From: Rufibacter hautae | GTDB lineage: Bacteria > Bacteroidota > Bacteroidia > Cytophagales > Hymenobacteraceae | Assembly (NCBI RefSeq): GCF_008271695.1 | Contig: NZ_VKKY01000002.1 | Span: 1,116,001-1,180,000 of the forward strand | Length of the DNA stretch: 64,000 nt | Direction of reading: 5' to 3' | Shown: piece after piece, positions 1 through 7,811 of the stretch | Position numbering within the stretch: position 1 is the first letter of the stretch | How the letters are laid out: each line of letters opens with the position of its first letter | Position numbers and translations under genes: made by a program | Notes under the pieces: model-generated | Databases searched by the model: none | Seen by the model: the letters and a program-made list of their open reading frames with translations, nothing else | Told to the model about the DNA's origin: nothing

Positions 1-13
1 AGGACGTGCGTCT

Positions 14-1426
14 TTGCATGGCTATTCTTCCACCTTTAAATCCGTTCGTGTGCAGACAGTTAGTAAACCCCGCAAACGAGCCGCTAAGTCGGCTGGTGAG
101 GCAACGAAACAGAAAAAAGCCTTTGTGTTGGACACATCCGTCATCTTGTACGACCACAGCGCCGTGGAGCATTTCGGGGAACATGACGTGGCCATCCCCA
201 TCACGGTGCTGGAGGAACTGGACAACTTCAAAAAAGGAAACGACATCAAGAACTTTGAGGCGCGGGAGTTTATCCGCTACATAGACAACCTTTCCTCGCA
301 GCACATGCTCCAGAGTTGGATTCCGTTGGAAGGCTCTAACAAAGGACGGTTTAAAGTGCTGATGGGCAACGGATCTCCAATTGACGCGGAGAAGATCTTC
401 AACGAAGACAAAGCCGATCACAAGATCCTGAACGCTACCCTGTCCCTACAGCACGAAATGCCCGACCACCGGGTTACCCTGGTGACAAAGGACATCAACC
501 TGCGGCTTAAGGCCCGAGCCCTCAATTTATCCGCGGAGGATTACGAGACCGGCAAGATCCAGAACGTAACCAACCTGTACCGCGGCAACGACTTGGTAGA
601 GGATATTCCGCATACGGTGATCACCAAGCTGTACGAGGAGGGCGAGTGCCCGGTGGAGGAAGCCCTGCCCAATCCGCCCAAAGACAACCACTACTTTATT
701 CTGCGCAGCGCCAAATCTTCTGCCCTGGCGTATTACAACCCCGAGGACCGGATTCTGGAACGCGTAGACAAGCCGCATGCCGTGGGCATCAAACCCCGCA
801 ACGCCGAGCAGACCTTTGCCTTGCACGCCATCCTGCACCCTGATATCAAACTGGTTTCGATCCAAGGCGTGGCCGGAACCGGCAAAACTTTGCTGGCCTT
901 GGCCGGTGCGTTGGAACAACGGGAAGTGTACCGGCAGATTTACCTCGCCCGCCCCATCATTCCGCTCAGTAACCGGGACCTGGGTTTCCTGCCCGGCGAC
1001 GTAAACTCAAAAATTGGGCCTTACATGGAGCCATTATGGGACAACCTCAAGTTCATCCAGAACCAGTTTCCCGAGCACAGCAAGGAAAGCAACCGCATCA
1101 AAGAAATGGTAGAGGATGACCGCTTAGTCATTACACCGTTGGCGTATATCAGAGGTCGGAGCTTGTCTAACATCATCTTCATCGTGGACGAGGCCCAGAA
1201 CCTGACCCCGCACGAAATTAAAACGATTATCTCCCGAGCCGGCGAAAACACCAAGATCATCTTCACCGGTGACATCTACCAAATAGACACACCCTACCTG
1301 GACAGCCAAAGCAACGGCCTCTCCTACCTCATTGACAAAGTGAAGAACCATCCGTTGTACGCCCACGTGACCCTGCAACGCGGCGAGCGCTCTGAACTAG
1401 CCAACTTGGCCAACCAGCTTCTTTGA
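14..1426 (+). CDS. PhoH-family ATPase with N-terminal PIN domain
   Basis: PIN-PhoH protein (YlaK/PhoH2-like), a predicted cytoplasmic RNA-directed ATPase fused to a PIN ribonuclease domain. The PIN domain covers about residues 36-170 and opens with FVLDTSVILYD, whose Asp40 would be a metal ligand. The PhoH ATPase half has a Walker A GVAGTGKT near residue 285, a Walker B IIFIVDEAQN near 390 and FTGDIYQID near 418. Length (about 470) is normal for the fused family. The start is uncertain: TTG at 14 is the first possible start in the window, the frame is open to base 2, and GTG at 50 would leave a shorter basic N-terminus, so the true start may lie upstream of the window. It is convergent with the next gene and ends in a shared hairpin. 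Family function in RNA metabolism is known only in outline. Confidence 0.9.
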   Translation: MHGYSSTFKSVRVQTVSKPRKRAAKSAGEATKQKKAFVLDTSVILYDHSAVEHFGEHDVAIPITVLEELDNFKKGNDIKNFEAREFIRYIDNLSSQHMLQSWIPLEGSNKGRFKVLMGNGSPIDAEKIFNEDKADHKILNATLSLQHEMPDHRVTLVTKDINLRLKARALNLSAEDYETGKIQNVTNLYRGNDLVEDIPHTVITKLYEEGECPVEEALPNPPKDNHYFILRSAKSSALAYYNPEDRILERVDKPHAVGIKPRNAEQTFALHAILHPDIKLVSIQGVAGTGKTLLALAGALEQREVYRQIYLARPIIPLSNRDLGFLPGDVNSKIGPYMEPLWDNLKFIQNQFPEHSKESNRIKEMVEDDRLVITPLAYIRGRSLSNIIFIVDEAQNLTPHEIKTIISRAGENTKIIFTGDIYQIDTPYLDSQSNGLSYLIDKVKNHPLYAHVTLQRGERSELANLANQLL

Positions 1427-1472
1427 TTGTTGGTTGTTGATTGTTAGTTGTTTTAGAACAAGCCTGTAAAGT

Positions 1473-1524
1473 AAGAATCCCTTTTGGAGCCGTTTTATGT
1501 AAAACAGCCCCAAAAGGGATTCTT
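1473..1524. terminator. Bidirectional hairpin with palindromic core (repeat copy 1)
   Basis: Perfect 15-bp arms (AAGAATCCCTTTTGG at 1473-1487, its complement at 1510-1524) enclose a 22-nt spacer containing CCGTTTTATGTAAAACAG (1490-1507), a copy of the dispersed palindrome found throughout the window. It lies between two convergent genes and has A/T-rich flanks on both sides, so it probably terminates both. Confidence 0.75.
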
Positions 1525-1583
1525 AATTAATATTACGCCGTAAAAAAGAACAATCAGTAATTAACAATCAGCCATCAGCCAAA

Positions 1584-2108
1584 TTACAATTTAACCAGGT
1601 ACCGTTCTTTGAGGATGTTCAGGTGGTGGCGCTCATGGCCGGCAATGATAAAGGCCAGGGCGGCTGGGGTCACGGGGCTTCCGTTGGCGTTGCCAAGCCT
1701 GGTCAAACTTACCTCAGGCAGAGAATCAAATAGAGAGATAGTGGCTTCCCTTACAGTATTGTGCTCGGCCAGGAGACCGTTGATGGTGCGGTCTTTGAAA
1801 AATGCATGGGCCACATACGTATTCTCATCGAAGCCCGGCAGCGGATTCTGTTCTCCCCGGGCCACGCACAGCGCCCGGTACGCCATGATGCGTTCGGTAT
1901 CATTCATGTGGCCCAACAATTCTTTTACTGACCATTTCCCTGGCTCATAGGCGAAGTTTGCCTCTCCCTCACTCACGCGGCCAAACAACTGCACCACTTC
2001 CTGCCGTTGCTTCTGCAACAGCTCCAGGATATCGGCCTGGTCAGAGATGTTCTGGATATATCTTTCGAAATACTCGTTGTACTCGCCGGGTATGGGTTTC
2101 GGAATCAT
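1584..2108 (-). CDS. DinB-family four-helix protein
   Basis: DinB-like (YfiT/DUF664-type) protein of 174 residues. It shows the pattern of a four-helix metal-binding fold: one His in ELLGHMNDTERI (about residue 67) and a second group in IIAGHERHHLNIL near the C-terminus, which together would form the usual three-His metal site. Members are candidate thiol (bacillithiol/mycothiol-like) transferases or hydrolases, but the substrate cannot be read from the sequence. It is a single gene, convergent with the PhoH gene. A second, more diverged DinB-type protein lies at 37165-37608. Confidence 0.8.
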   Translation of the reverse strand: MIPKPIPGEYNEYFERYIQNISDQADILELLQKQRQEVVQLFGRVSEGEANFAYEPGKWSVKELLGHMNDTERIMAYRALCVARGEQNPLPGFDENTYVAHAFFKDRTINGLLAEHNTVREATISLFDSLPEVSLTRLGNANGSPVTPAALAFIIAGHERHHLNILKERYLVKL

Positions 2109-2203
2109 AGTCTGGGGTGTTTAGAATGGAGAACTAAGTACGCAACACTGTGGCAAATTACCAAGGAAAAAGCCACCGCGCAGCGCTTGCTGCCCACCGA
2201 CCT

Positions 2204-2971
2204 TTACTTCTGGTCTTTCTGCGGCAAAGCGAAAAATTCAGATTCCTGCTGCGCCTTTTTGCGCTCTGAACTCAGTTTGTTTTTCCTTTTCAGGATGTCT
2301 ACCCTTATTCGTTCCTGCTTGTCTAAGTACGCCTTGAGTTCTTGGGTGGAGACAAAGGAAACCTTCTGAACTACCGGGTCCTCGCCTTTTTGGCTAAAGT
2401 CTTTTATGTTACACTTCAGGGCTTTCAGCTCCCTGATGATGGCCTCATACTTACTGTTGGAGTTGGTAAGCAGAAAGGAATATTGGTCTTCCTCAATGAT
2501 GCCGTACCGCACAAAAGCCCCGGCCAAAAAAGAGCATTTTTCCTGGTTTGTGGCAAAAGCCTTGGGTTTGAGAACTCCGGTATAGATTTTCTGCTGCTTT
2601 TCATCTACCTGGTCTTTCCACTTGAACGTATAAGCCTCGTTCATCTGCTCTACCAGGCGCTTGGCGTGAATCCTCCTGAAATCCTGGCAATAAAAGCAGT
2701 TCGGCTTTTCCCATTTCACGTTAGTGAACTGGATTTTATCATAGGTTCTCTTGTTCTCGGCTTTAATAAGGGAATCCAGGAACGTAACCAGGGTGATCTC
2801 GGCGGAATGGAATTTGTCCACTACCGTGCTTTCCTCTGGATCGTCTTTGATCCAGTTCCTTCCGTTTGAATCGTCTACCAGCCCCAACACATACGGGGTC
2901 AAGGTCAGTCTTTGGGCATTTACCTGCAGCAGAGAAAGGCTGAAAATAGCCAGGAGTAGGAGTTTTTTCAT
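2204..2971 (-). CDS. Secreted protein of unknown function
   Basis: 255-residue protein with a clear signal peptide (MKKLLLLAIFSLSLLQVNAQ, cleavage probably after the Ala before Gln). I do not recognise a family. The mature part contains a CFYCQDF Cys pair and a third Cys in NQEKCSFLAG, and ends in a highly charged Lys/Glu/Gln-rich tail (about residues 210-255) likely to be helical or coiled coil. It probably acts in the periplasm or at the cell surface. It is monocistronic as far as can be seen, 95 bp upstream (in its own direction) of the DinB-like gene, so weak read-through into that gene is possible. Confidence 0.65.
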   Translation of the reverse strand: MKKLLLLAIFSLSLLQVNAQRLTLTPYVLGLVDDSNGRNWIKDDPEESTVVDKFHSAEITLVTFLDSLIKAENKRTYDKIQFTNVKWEKPNCFYCQDFRRIHAKRLVEQMNEAYTFKWKDQVDEKQQKIYTGVLKPKAFATNQEKCSFLAGAFVRYGIIEEDQYSFLLTNSNSKYEAIIRELKALKCNIKDFSQKGEDPVVQKVSFVSTQELKAYLDKQERIRVDILKRKNKLSSERKKAQQESEFFALPQKDQK

Positions 2972-3156
2972 TTGGTAAGACCAGTCAGGGTCAGTGGAGA
3001 GTCAATCGTTTACTTAAAAACAAGCGCTTCTCAAAGAATGTGACAGCAGACATCTGCGATTCACTTTCTTGAAAAAACACCTTTTTTAAGCTTGACTGTT
3101 GTTTGTCGCTTAAATATATGAAAATTCTATATATCCAAAGTAGACGCCCTCCGTTT

Positions 3157-3186
3157 CGTGGCTATTTTCCCAAAACAGGCTCCTAA
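3157..3186. repeat. Dispersed palindrome, copy 2
   Basis: GGCTATTTTCCCAAAACAGG at 3160-3179 followed by CTCCTAA fits the palindromic family. It lies in the 287-bp space between the divergent secreted-protein and DUF1232 genes, so here it is not at a 3' end. I see nothing else in that space apart from A/T-rich sequence. Confidence 0.5.
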
Positions 3187-3258
3187 CCGAATGCCTATAT
3201 CTATCCTGTAAAGGCGAACGTATAAGTGGCAAAACTATGAACCTAAACCACCTAGAAG

Positions 3259-3696
3259 ATGAACTCACTCGCAGACAAAGGCTTGAAGATATTCAATAAT
3301 CCCTTTTTCAAATTCATAATCTCCAAAGCCTCCGGAATCATGAGAAAACCAGTGAAGATTGGGATGCTGCTGACCACCGCCTATGAAAAACTGACCGATG
3401 CTAACAGCTCTGAGAGCGGCGTGGATCAGATCAAAGGCATTGGCCAGCGCCTGGTACGTCTGGTGAAAGCCTACTACAACGGCTCTTACCGCGATGTTAG
3501 CTCCAAAACGCTGTTACTGGGAGTAGCCGTGCTCTTGTATCTGGTGACCCCGCTGGATTTGGTGCCGGACTTCATTCCGATCATCGGGTTTGCCGATGAC
3601 CTCAGCCTGATGGCATGGTTTATTTCTTCTTTCCAGGACGAATTGGAAAAATTCCAGGTGTGGGAAGAAGGCACCGTGGCCGTAGGTCATTCTTAA
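3259..3696 (+). CDS. YkvA/DUF1232-family membrane protein
   Basis: 145-residue protein with the DUF1232 (YkvA) signature in its C-terminal half: LLLGVAVLLYLVTPLDLVPD followed by FIPIIGFADDLSLMAWFISS. This gives one hydrophobic segment running into the conserved PxDLxPDFIPxxGxxDDL motif. The N-terminal 75 residues are basic and amphipathic. The molecular function of the family is unknown; members are membrane-associated. The ATG at 3259 (MNSLADKGLK) is the only sensible start. A strong hairpin follows the stop codon, so it is transcribed separately from the peptidase gene downstream. Confidence 0.85.
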   Translation: MNSLADKGLKIFNNPFFKFIISKASGIMRKPVKIGMLLTTAYEKLTDANSSESGVDQIKGIGQRLVRLVKAYYNGSYRDVSSKTLLLGVAVLLYLVTPLDLVPDFIPIIGFADDLSLMAWFISSFQDELEKFQVWEEGTVAVGHS

Positions 3697-3727
3697 GGAG
3701 TATCAAATAGCACGTAGCACGATTTTT

Positions 3728-3792
3728 AAACCACTGGCTGCGTTCCGGGACTGTTTTCTTAAAAAATAGGCCCGGAACGCAGCCAGTGGTTT
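3728..3792. terminator. 22-bp perfect hairpin with palindromic core (repeat copy 3)
   Basis: Arms 3728-3749 and 3771-3792 are perfectly complementary (22 bp, ending in a T run, 3790-3795). The 21-nt loop 3750-3770 carries CTGTTTTCTTAAAAAATAG, a copy of the dispersed palindrome. It is 31 bp after the DUF1232 stop codon and should terminate that gene. It is the longest nested example in the window. Confidence 0.8.
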
Positions 3793-3892
3793 TTTGTGAT
3801 CAGGATTATTTGCGCCTACTTTCCTATTTTAGTTTCATTTCCCCTGCCCTATCCTCCACAATACAAACATCAGGATACTTGCTACTTCTTCG

Positions 3893-3900
3893 TACTTTTG
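3893..3900 (+). promoter_or_regulatory. Candidate -7 box for the S46 peptidase gene
   Basis: TACTTTTG matches the Bacteroidetes -7 consensus TAnnTTTG, 24 bp before the ATG at 3925. The only upstream TTG (3879-3881) is spaced 11 bp away, shorter than usual, so the -33 half is weak. Confidence 0.35.
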
Positions 3901-3924
3901 GTTTTCTCAATTATAAACTAACGT

Positions 3925-6192
3925 ATGTTTAACCGCAAACAACTTTGTCTTTGGGTATTACTGGCCCTAAGCTCTTTCTCGGCTTACGCCGATGAGGGCA
4001 TGTGGCTTCCTATGTTGCTCAAACAGCTCAACGAAGCCGATATGCAGAAAAAAGGCATGCGCCTTTCTGCCGAGGACATTTACAGCGTAAACAAATCCAG
4101 CCTGAAAGACGCCATTGTGCAGTTCGGGGCTGGCTGTACCGGCGAGATCATCTCTAACCAGGGACTGTTGCTTACCAATCACCACTGCGGCTACGGCCAG
4201 ATTCAGTCGCACAGTTCCGTGGAGAACGATCTGCTCACCAACGGCTTCTGGGCCATGACCAAAGACCAGGAGAAACCAAACCCGGGCCTTACCGCCACGT
4301 TCATCGTGCGCATGGAAGACGTTACCAAACAGATTCTGGACGATGTGCCGGCTGGCTTACCGGAGGCTGAGCGGGAGAAACGGGTGCAGGCGAACATCAA
4401 GAAGGTGCAGGCCCAAACCACTGCGGGCACGCACTATGATGCCATTATCCGGCCGTTCTTCTATGGCAACGAGTACTACATGTATGTAACCGAGACCTTC
4501 AAAGACATCCGCCTGGTAGGCGCTCCGCCCGAAAGCATCGGCAAGTTCGGGGGCGACACCGACAACTGGATGTGGCCGCGCCACACCGGAGATTTCTCTT
4601 TGTTCCGCATCTACGCCGGCCCGGACAACAAACCCGCCGCCTACTCGCCCAACAACAAACCCTACGTGCCCAAGCACCACCTGCCCATCTCACTTGCCGG
4701 CATACAGGAAGGCGATTTTACCATGGTTTTCGGATTTCCGGGCAGAACCACCGAGTACCTTCCCTCCCAGGCCGTTCGTGAGATCGCCGAGATCTCAGAT
4801 CCGGCTAAGGTGAAAATCCGCACGGTGAAACTGGGTATCCTGGACCAGGACATGAAAGCCGATCCCAGAGTGCGCATCCAGTACGCGGCCAAATACGCCA
4901 GCGTGAGCAATGCCCACAAGAAATGGATCGGGGAAATGCGCGGCCTCCGCAAGCTGAATGCCATCGCTAAAAAGCAAGAATTGGAAAGGCAGTTCGCCAA
5001 CTGGGTGGCGCAGGAAACCGGCCGCAAAGCCACGTACAGCCAGGTGATGCCGCAGTTTGAGCAGAACTACGCTACGTTGGCCAAGGGCATCACGCTGGCC
5101 CGAGACTATTTCAACGAGGCTGTTTTAGGCGTAGAATTGCTAAACTACGCCCAAAACTATATGAACCTGGCCTCGATGCTGCAGGGAACCCCTGAAAACA
5201 AAACCGAGGCCCAGGAGCAAGTAGACAAGCTGAGCAAAGGAACCGCTGGGTTCTTCAAGAACTACAACCTTGCCACGGATAAGAAAGTGTTCAGCGCCCT
5301 GCTGCAATTGTACGCCAAAGACCTGGAGGCCCAGTTCCAGCCCGAGGTGCTGCAGATCCTGGCCAAACAGTTCAACGGCAACTGGGCGGCATACGCCGAT
5401 TACGTGTACGCCAACTCCAACCTGACCTCAGAGGAAAAAGTACAGAGCCTCTTGAAATTACCGCCCACGCAACTCCAGGCCAAACTAGTAGCCGACCCGG
5501 CAGTGCAGTTGATCCATGGCTTCGCGACAGTGTACCGGAGCAAGGTGCTGCCTACCTACACCACCCTCAATGACCAGAACACCCTCTTGAACCGCACCTA
5601 CCTGCAAGGCCTGCGCGAGATGCAGAAAGACCGGAAGTTCTACCCAGACGCCAACCTTACCCTCCGGGTTTCTTACGGACAGGTAGATACCTACAAGCCC
5701 GCCGACGGGGTGACCTATGACTACTACACCACGTTAGAAGGCATCATTGAAAAAGAAGACCCCACCATTCCGGACTACAAGGTGCCTGCCAAACTGAAAG
5801 AGCTGTACCAGAAAAAGGACTACGGGGCTTACGGCATGAACGGCCAGATGCCGGTGGCTTTCATCGCCTCTAACCATACCACGGGCGGCAACTCAGGCTC
5901 ACCGGTCATCAACGCCCGCGGCGAACTCATAGGAACCAACTTTGACCGTAACTGGGAAGGCACCATGTCTGACATCATGTATGACCCTGACCGGGTAAGA
6001 AACATCAGCATGGACGCGCGCTACTTCCTCTTCATCGTGGACAAATTTGCCGGGGCCGGTCACTTAGTAAAGGAAATGACCCTGGTGAACAACGGTCCGC
6101 AGCCTCCTGCCCTTGGCACCAACAAAACAAAGCCTGAAGTGAAAATAAAAAGGGGAAAGAATACATCAAAGATGAAGGTAAAAGCCAACTAA
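3925..6192 (+). CDS. S46-family dipeptidyl-peptidase, DPP11-like
   Basis: Exported serine exopeptidase that removes dipeptides from peptide N-termini in the periplasm. A signal peptide ends after SSFSAYA, and the mature protein starts DEGMWLP, the usual start of S46 enzymes. Catalytic residues are readable: His86/His87 in TNHHCGYG, Asp223 in HTGDFSLFRIY, and Ser657 in GGNSGSPV. Eighteen residues after the Ser is Arg675 (TNFDRNWEG); in Porphyromonas gingivalis this position separates DPP11 (Arg, prefers Asp/Glu at P1) from DPP7 (Gly), so acidic specificity is inferred. The length of 755 is slightly longer than family norm because of a basic Lys-rich C-terminal tail. It is monocistronic, followed by a strong terminator. 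Confidence 0.95.
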   Translation: MFNRKQLCLWVLLALSSFSAYADEGMWLPMLLKQLNEADMQKKGMRLSAEDIYSVNKSSLKDAIVQFGAGCTGEIISNQGLLLTNHHCGYGQIQSHSSVENDLLTNGFWAMTKDQEKPNPGLTATFIVRMEDVTKQILDDVPAGLPEAEREKRVQANIKKVQAQTTAGTHYDAIIRPFFYGNEYYMYVTETFKDIRLVGAPPESIGKFGGDTDNWMWPRHTGDFSLFRIYAGPDNKPAAYSPNNKPYVPKHHLPISLAGIQEGDFTMVFGFPGRTTEYLPSQAVREIAEISDPAKVKIRTVKLGILDQDMKADPRVRIQYAAKYASVSNAHKKWIGEMRGLRKLNAIAKKQELERQFANWVAQETGRKATYSQVMPQFEQNYATLAKGITLARDYFNEAVLGVELLNYAQNYMNLASMLQGTPENKTEAQEQVDKLSKGTAGFFKNYNLATDKKVFSALLQLYAKDLEAQFQPEVLQILAKQFNGNWAAYADYVYANSNLTSEEKVQSLLKLPPTQLQAKLVADPAVQLIHGFATVYRSKVLPTYTTLNDQNTLLNRTYLQGLREMQKDRKFYPDANLTLRVSYGQVDTYKPADGVTYDYYTTLEGIIEKEDPTIPDYKVPAKLKELYQKKDYGAYGMNGQMPVAFIASNHTTGGNSGSPVINARGELIGTNFDRNWEGTMSDIMYDPDRVRNISMDARYFLFIVDKFAGAGHLVKEMTLVNNGPQPPALGTNKTKPEVKIKRGKNTSKMKVKAN

Positions 6193-6215
6193 CCCCGTTT
6201 TAGCCTTGATTTCAT

Positions 6216-6248
6216 AAAAAAAGCCCGGAAATGCTCCGGGCTTTTTTT
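6216..6248. terminator. Bidirectional intrinsic terminator
   Basis: A 14-bp perfect stem AAAAAAAGCCCGGA / TCCGGGCTTTTTTT with a 5-nt loop lies between the convergent S46 and SRPBCC genes; the minus-strand stop codon sits at its edge. This is an ordinary terminator without the palindromic core. Confidence 0.9.
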
Positions 6249-6699
6249 ATGCTTGTAATACTCCTGCTTCTACCGCTTCCTTGAAGTACTTTAACCGGTT
6301 TTTAATGTCAGCGTGCAACAACCAGTTGATGAATGGGTTCAGTATAAGACCTGCGAATCTTACCTGGAAGTTATACCTGAAATATACCCGGGTAAGTTCT
6401 TCTTTTTCAGGCTTAAAACGCCAGCTACCTGAAAACTTCCGGAACAGCCAAGGACCTTTGGTCATCTCCATGGCCACCTGGGTGGGCGGATGAAAACTGA
6501 TGTAGCGCACCGTCATCCCTATGCCTTTCCGGCTTTCGCAATAGGCTTCCACTCCTTTGGCTGCCTGGGTAGCGCCGTGTTCCAGTCGGGCTACGCCCAG
6601 GTACTTGTCCCACACTAACCGCTGGTCATAGTCCTGCGAAAACCAGAACAATGCCTCCGGCGTGCCTTTCACCAACACAGAGCCTTCCAGGGTGGGCAT
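6247..6699 (-). CDS. SRPBCC-family (START-like) protein
   Basis: 150-residue helix-grip protein of the SRPBCC/polyketide-cyclase-like superfamily. The typical layout is present: N-terminal strand MPTLEGSVLVKGTPEALFWF, central strands around GMTVRYISFHPPTQVAMEMT, and a long C-terminal helix (INWLLHADIKNRLKYFKEAV). These proteins bind hydrophobic ligands in a cavity; the ligand is not predictable. It starts only 3 bp after the stop of the SDR gene upstream, so the two are almost certainly co-transcribed and may act in the same lipid pathway. Confidence 0.75.
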   Translation of the reverse strand: MPTLEGSVLVKGTPEALFWFSQDYDQRLVWDKYLGVARLEHGATQAAKGVEAYCESRKGIGMTVRYISFHPPTQVAMEMTKGPWLFRKFSGSWRFKPEKEELTRVYFRYNFQVRFAGLILNPFINWLLHADIKNRLKYFKEAVEAGVLQA

Positions 6700-6702
6700 A
6701 AA

Positions 6703-7602
6703 CTATTCTTTGTCTGGCTTTGAACCTGTTTTTTTGCCCCGCACCATCTGCTCAATGGTATCCCACATCTCGTGCGGAACCTGGTCCAGGTAGTTGAACT
6801 CGCCGCCGCCGTACAGCCACTCGCCTCCGTCAATGGTGACCACTTCGCCGTTCACGTAAGCGGAGTAATCTGAGATAAGGTAAGCCGCCAGGTTAGCCAG
6901 TTCCTGGTGCTCGCCGTAGCGCTTCACCGGGATGCGGTTCAAAGGATCAAGCTTCTTGGCCAATGCCTCGGGGAAAAGGCGGCTCCAGGCGCCTTCCGTT
7001 GGGAACGGCCCCGGCGCGATGGCGTTTGAACGAATGCCGTACTTGGCCCACTCTGCGGCCAGGGAACGGGTCATGGCCAGCACGCCCGCCTTGGCCGTAG
7101 CCGAAGGCACCACGTACCCAGAACCGGTCCAGGCATAGGTGGTCACGATGTTGAGAATGGTGCCGGGTTGTTGGTTTTCAATCCAATGCTTCCCTAAGGT
7201 GAGCGTACAGTTGTAGCTGCCTTTCAGGACGATATCCACGATTACGTCAAAGGCTTTGGGAGACAATCTTTCCGTTGGGCTGATGAAGTTTCCGGCCGCG
7301 TTGTTTAATAATCCGTGCACCGCCCCAAACTTGTTCAGGGTGGCTTGCAGCATGGCTTCCACTTCCAGGGGCTTGCGAACGTCGCAGGCAACGGGCAGTA
7401 CCTGTCCGCCGGTCTGCTCTTCCATTTCCCGGGCCGTTTTCTCCAAAACTTCCATTTTCCGACTGGTGATCACCAGGTTGGCCCCCAGTTGCAGAAAGTA
7501 GATTCCCATGGATTTACCAAGGCCGGTTCCGCCGCCGGTAATAATGATTGTTTTGCCTTTAAGCGCCCCATCGCGGAGCATTGGTTCTGAATAGGTTCCC
7601 AT
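6703..7602 (-). CDS. SDR oxidoreductase, 2,4-dienoyl-CoA reductase-like
   Basis: 299-residue classical-SDR-like enzyme with NAD(P) motif TGGGTGLGKS near residue 22 and NNAAGNF near 98. The usual catalytic Tyr-x-x-x-Lys is replaced by Ser-Ala-Thr-Ala-Lys (VVPSATAKAG), exactly as in mammalian-type dienoyl-CoA reductases, where a Ser/Lys pair plus an upstream Tyr/Asn do the chemistry. This supports reduction of 2,4-dienoyl-CoA in beta-oxidation of unsaturated fatty acids, or a related enoyl-CoA substrate. It leads a two-gene operon with the SRPBCC protein. The substrate is inference; SDR membership is secure. Confidence 0.85.
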   Translation of the reverse strand: MGTYSEPMLRDGALKGKTIIITGGGTGLGKSMGIYFLQLGANLVITSRKMEVLEKTAREMEEQTGGQVLPVACDVRKPLEVEAMLQATLNKFGAVHGLLNNAAGNFISPTERLSPKAFDVIVDIVLKGSYNCTLTLGKHWIENQQPGTILNIVTTYAWTGSGYVVPSATAKAGVLAMTRSLAAEWAKYGIRSNAIAPGPFPTEGAWSRLFPEALAKKLDPLNRIPVKRYGEHQELANLAAYLISDYSAYVNGEVVTIDGGEWLYGGGEFNYLDQVPHEMWDTIEQMVRGKKTGSKPDKE

Positions 7603-7811
7603 ACGTGAATTTCTAAGTTGGAAAGATAATATTTCTGCCCTGCTTTAGAATTAGTTTGAAAAATAATATATTTATCAAAAGATAAAATTGCACCCAAAAT
7701 GGGGTAATGCGCTACGCCAGAATACTTAAAACTAAGTATTTCAAAAGAATTGCAGTTTACTTAAACTGACCGGACAAACACTTCTGAGTTTTTGGCCAAG
7801 CTGTGAATGTA

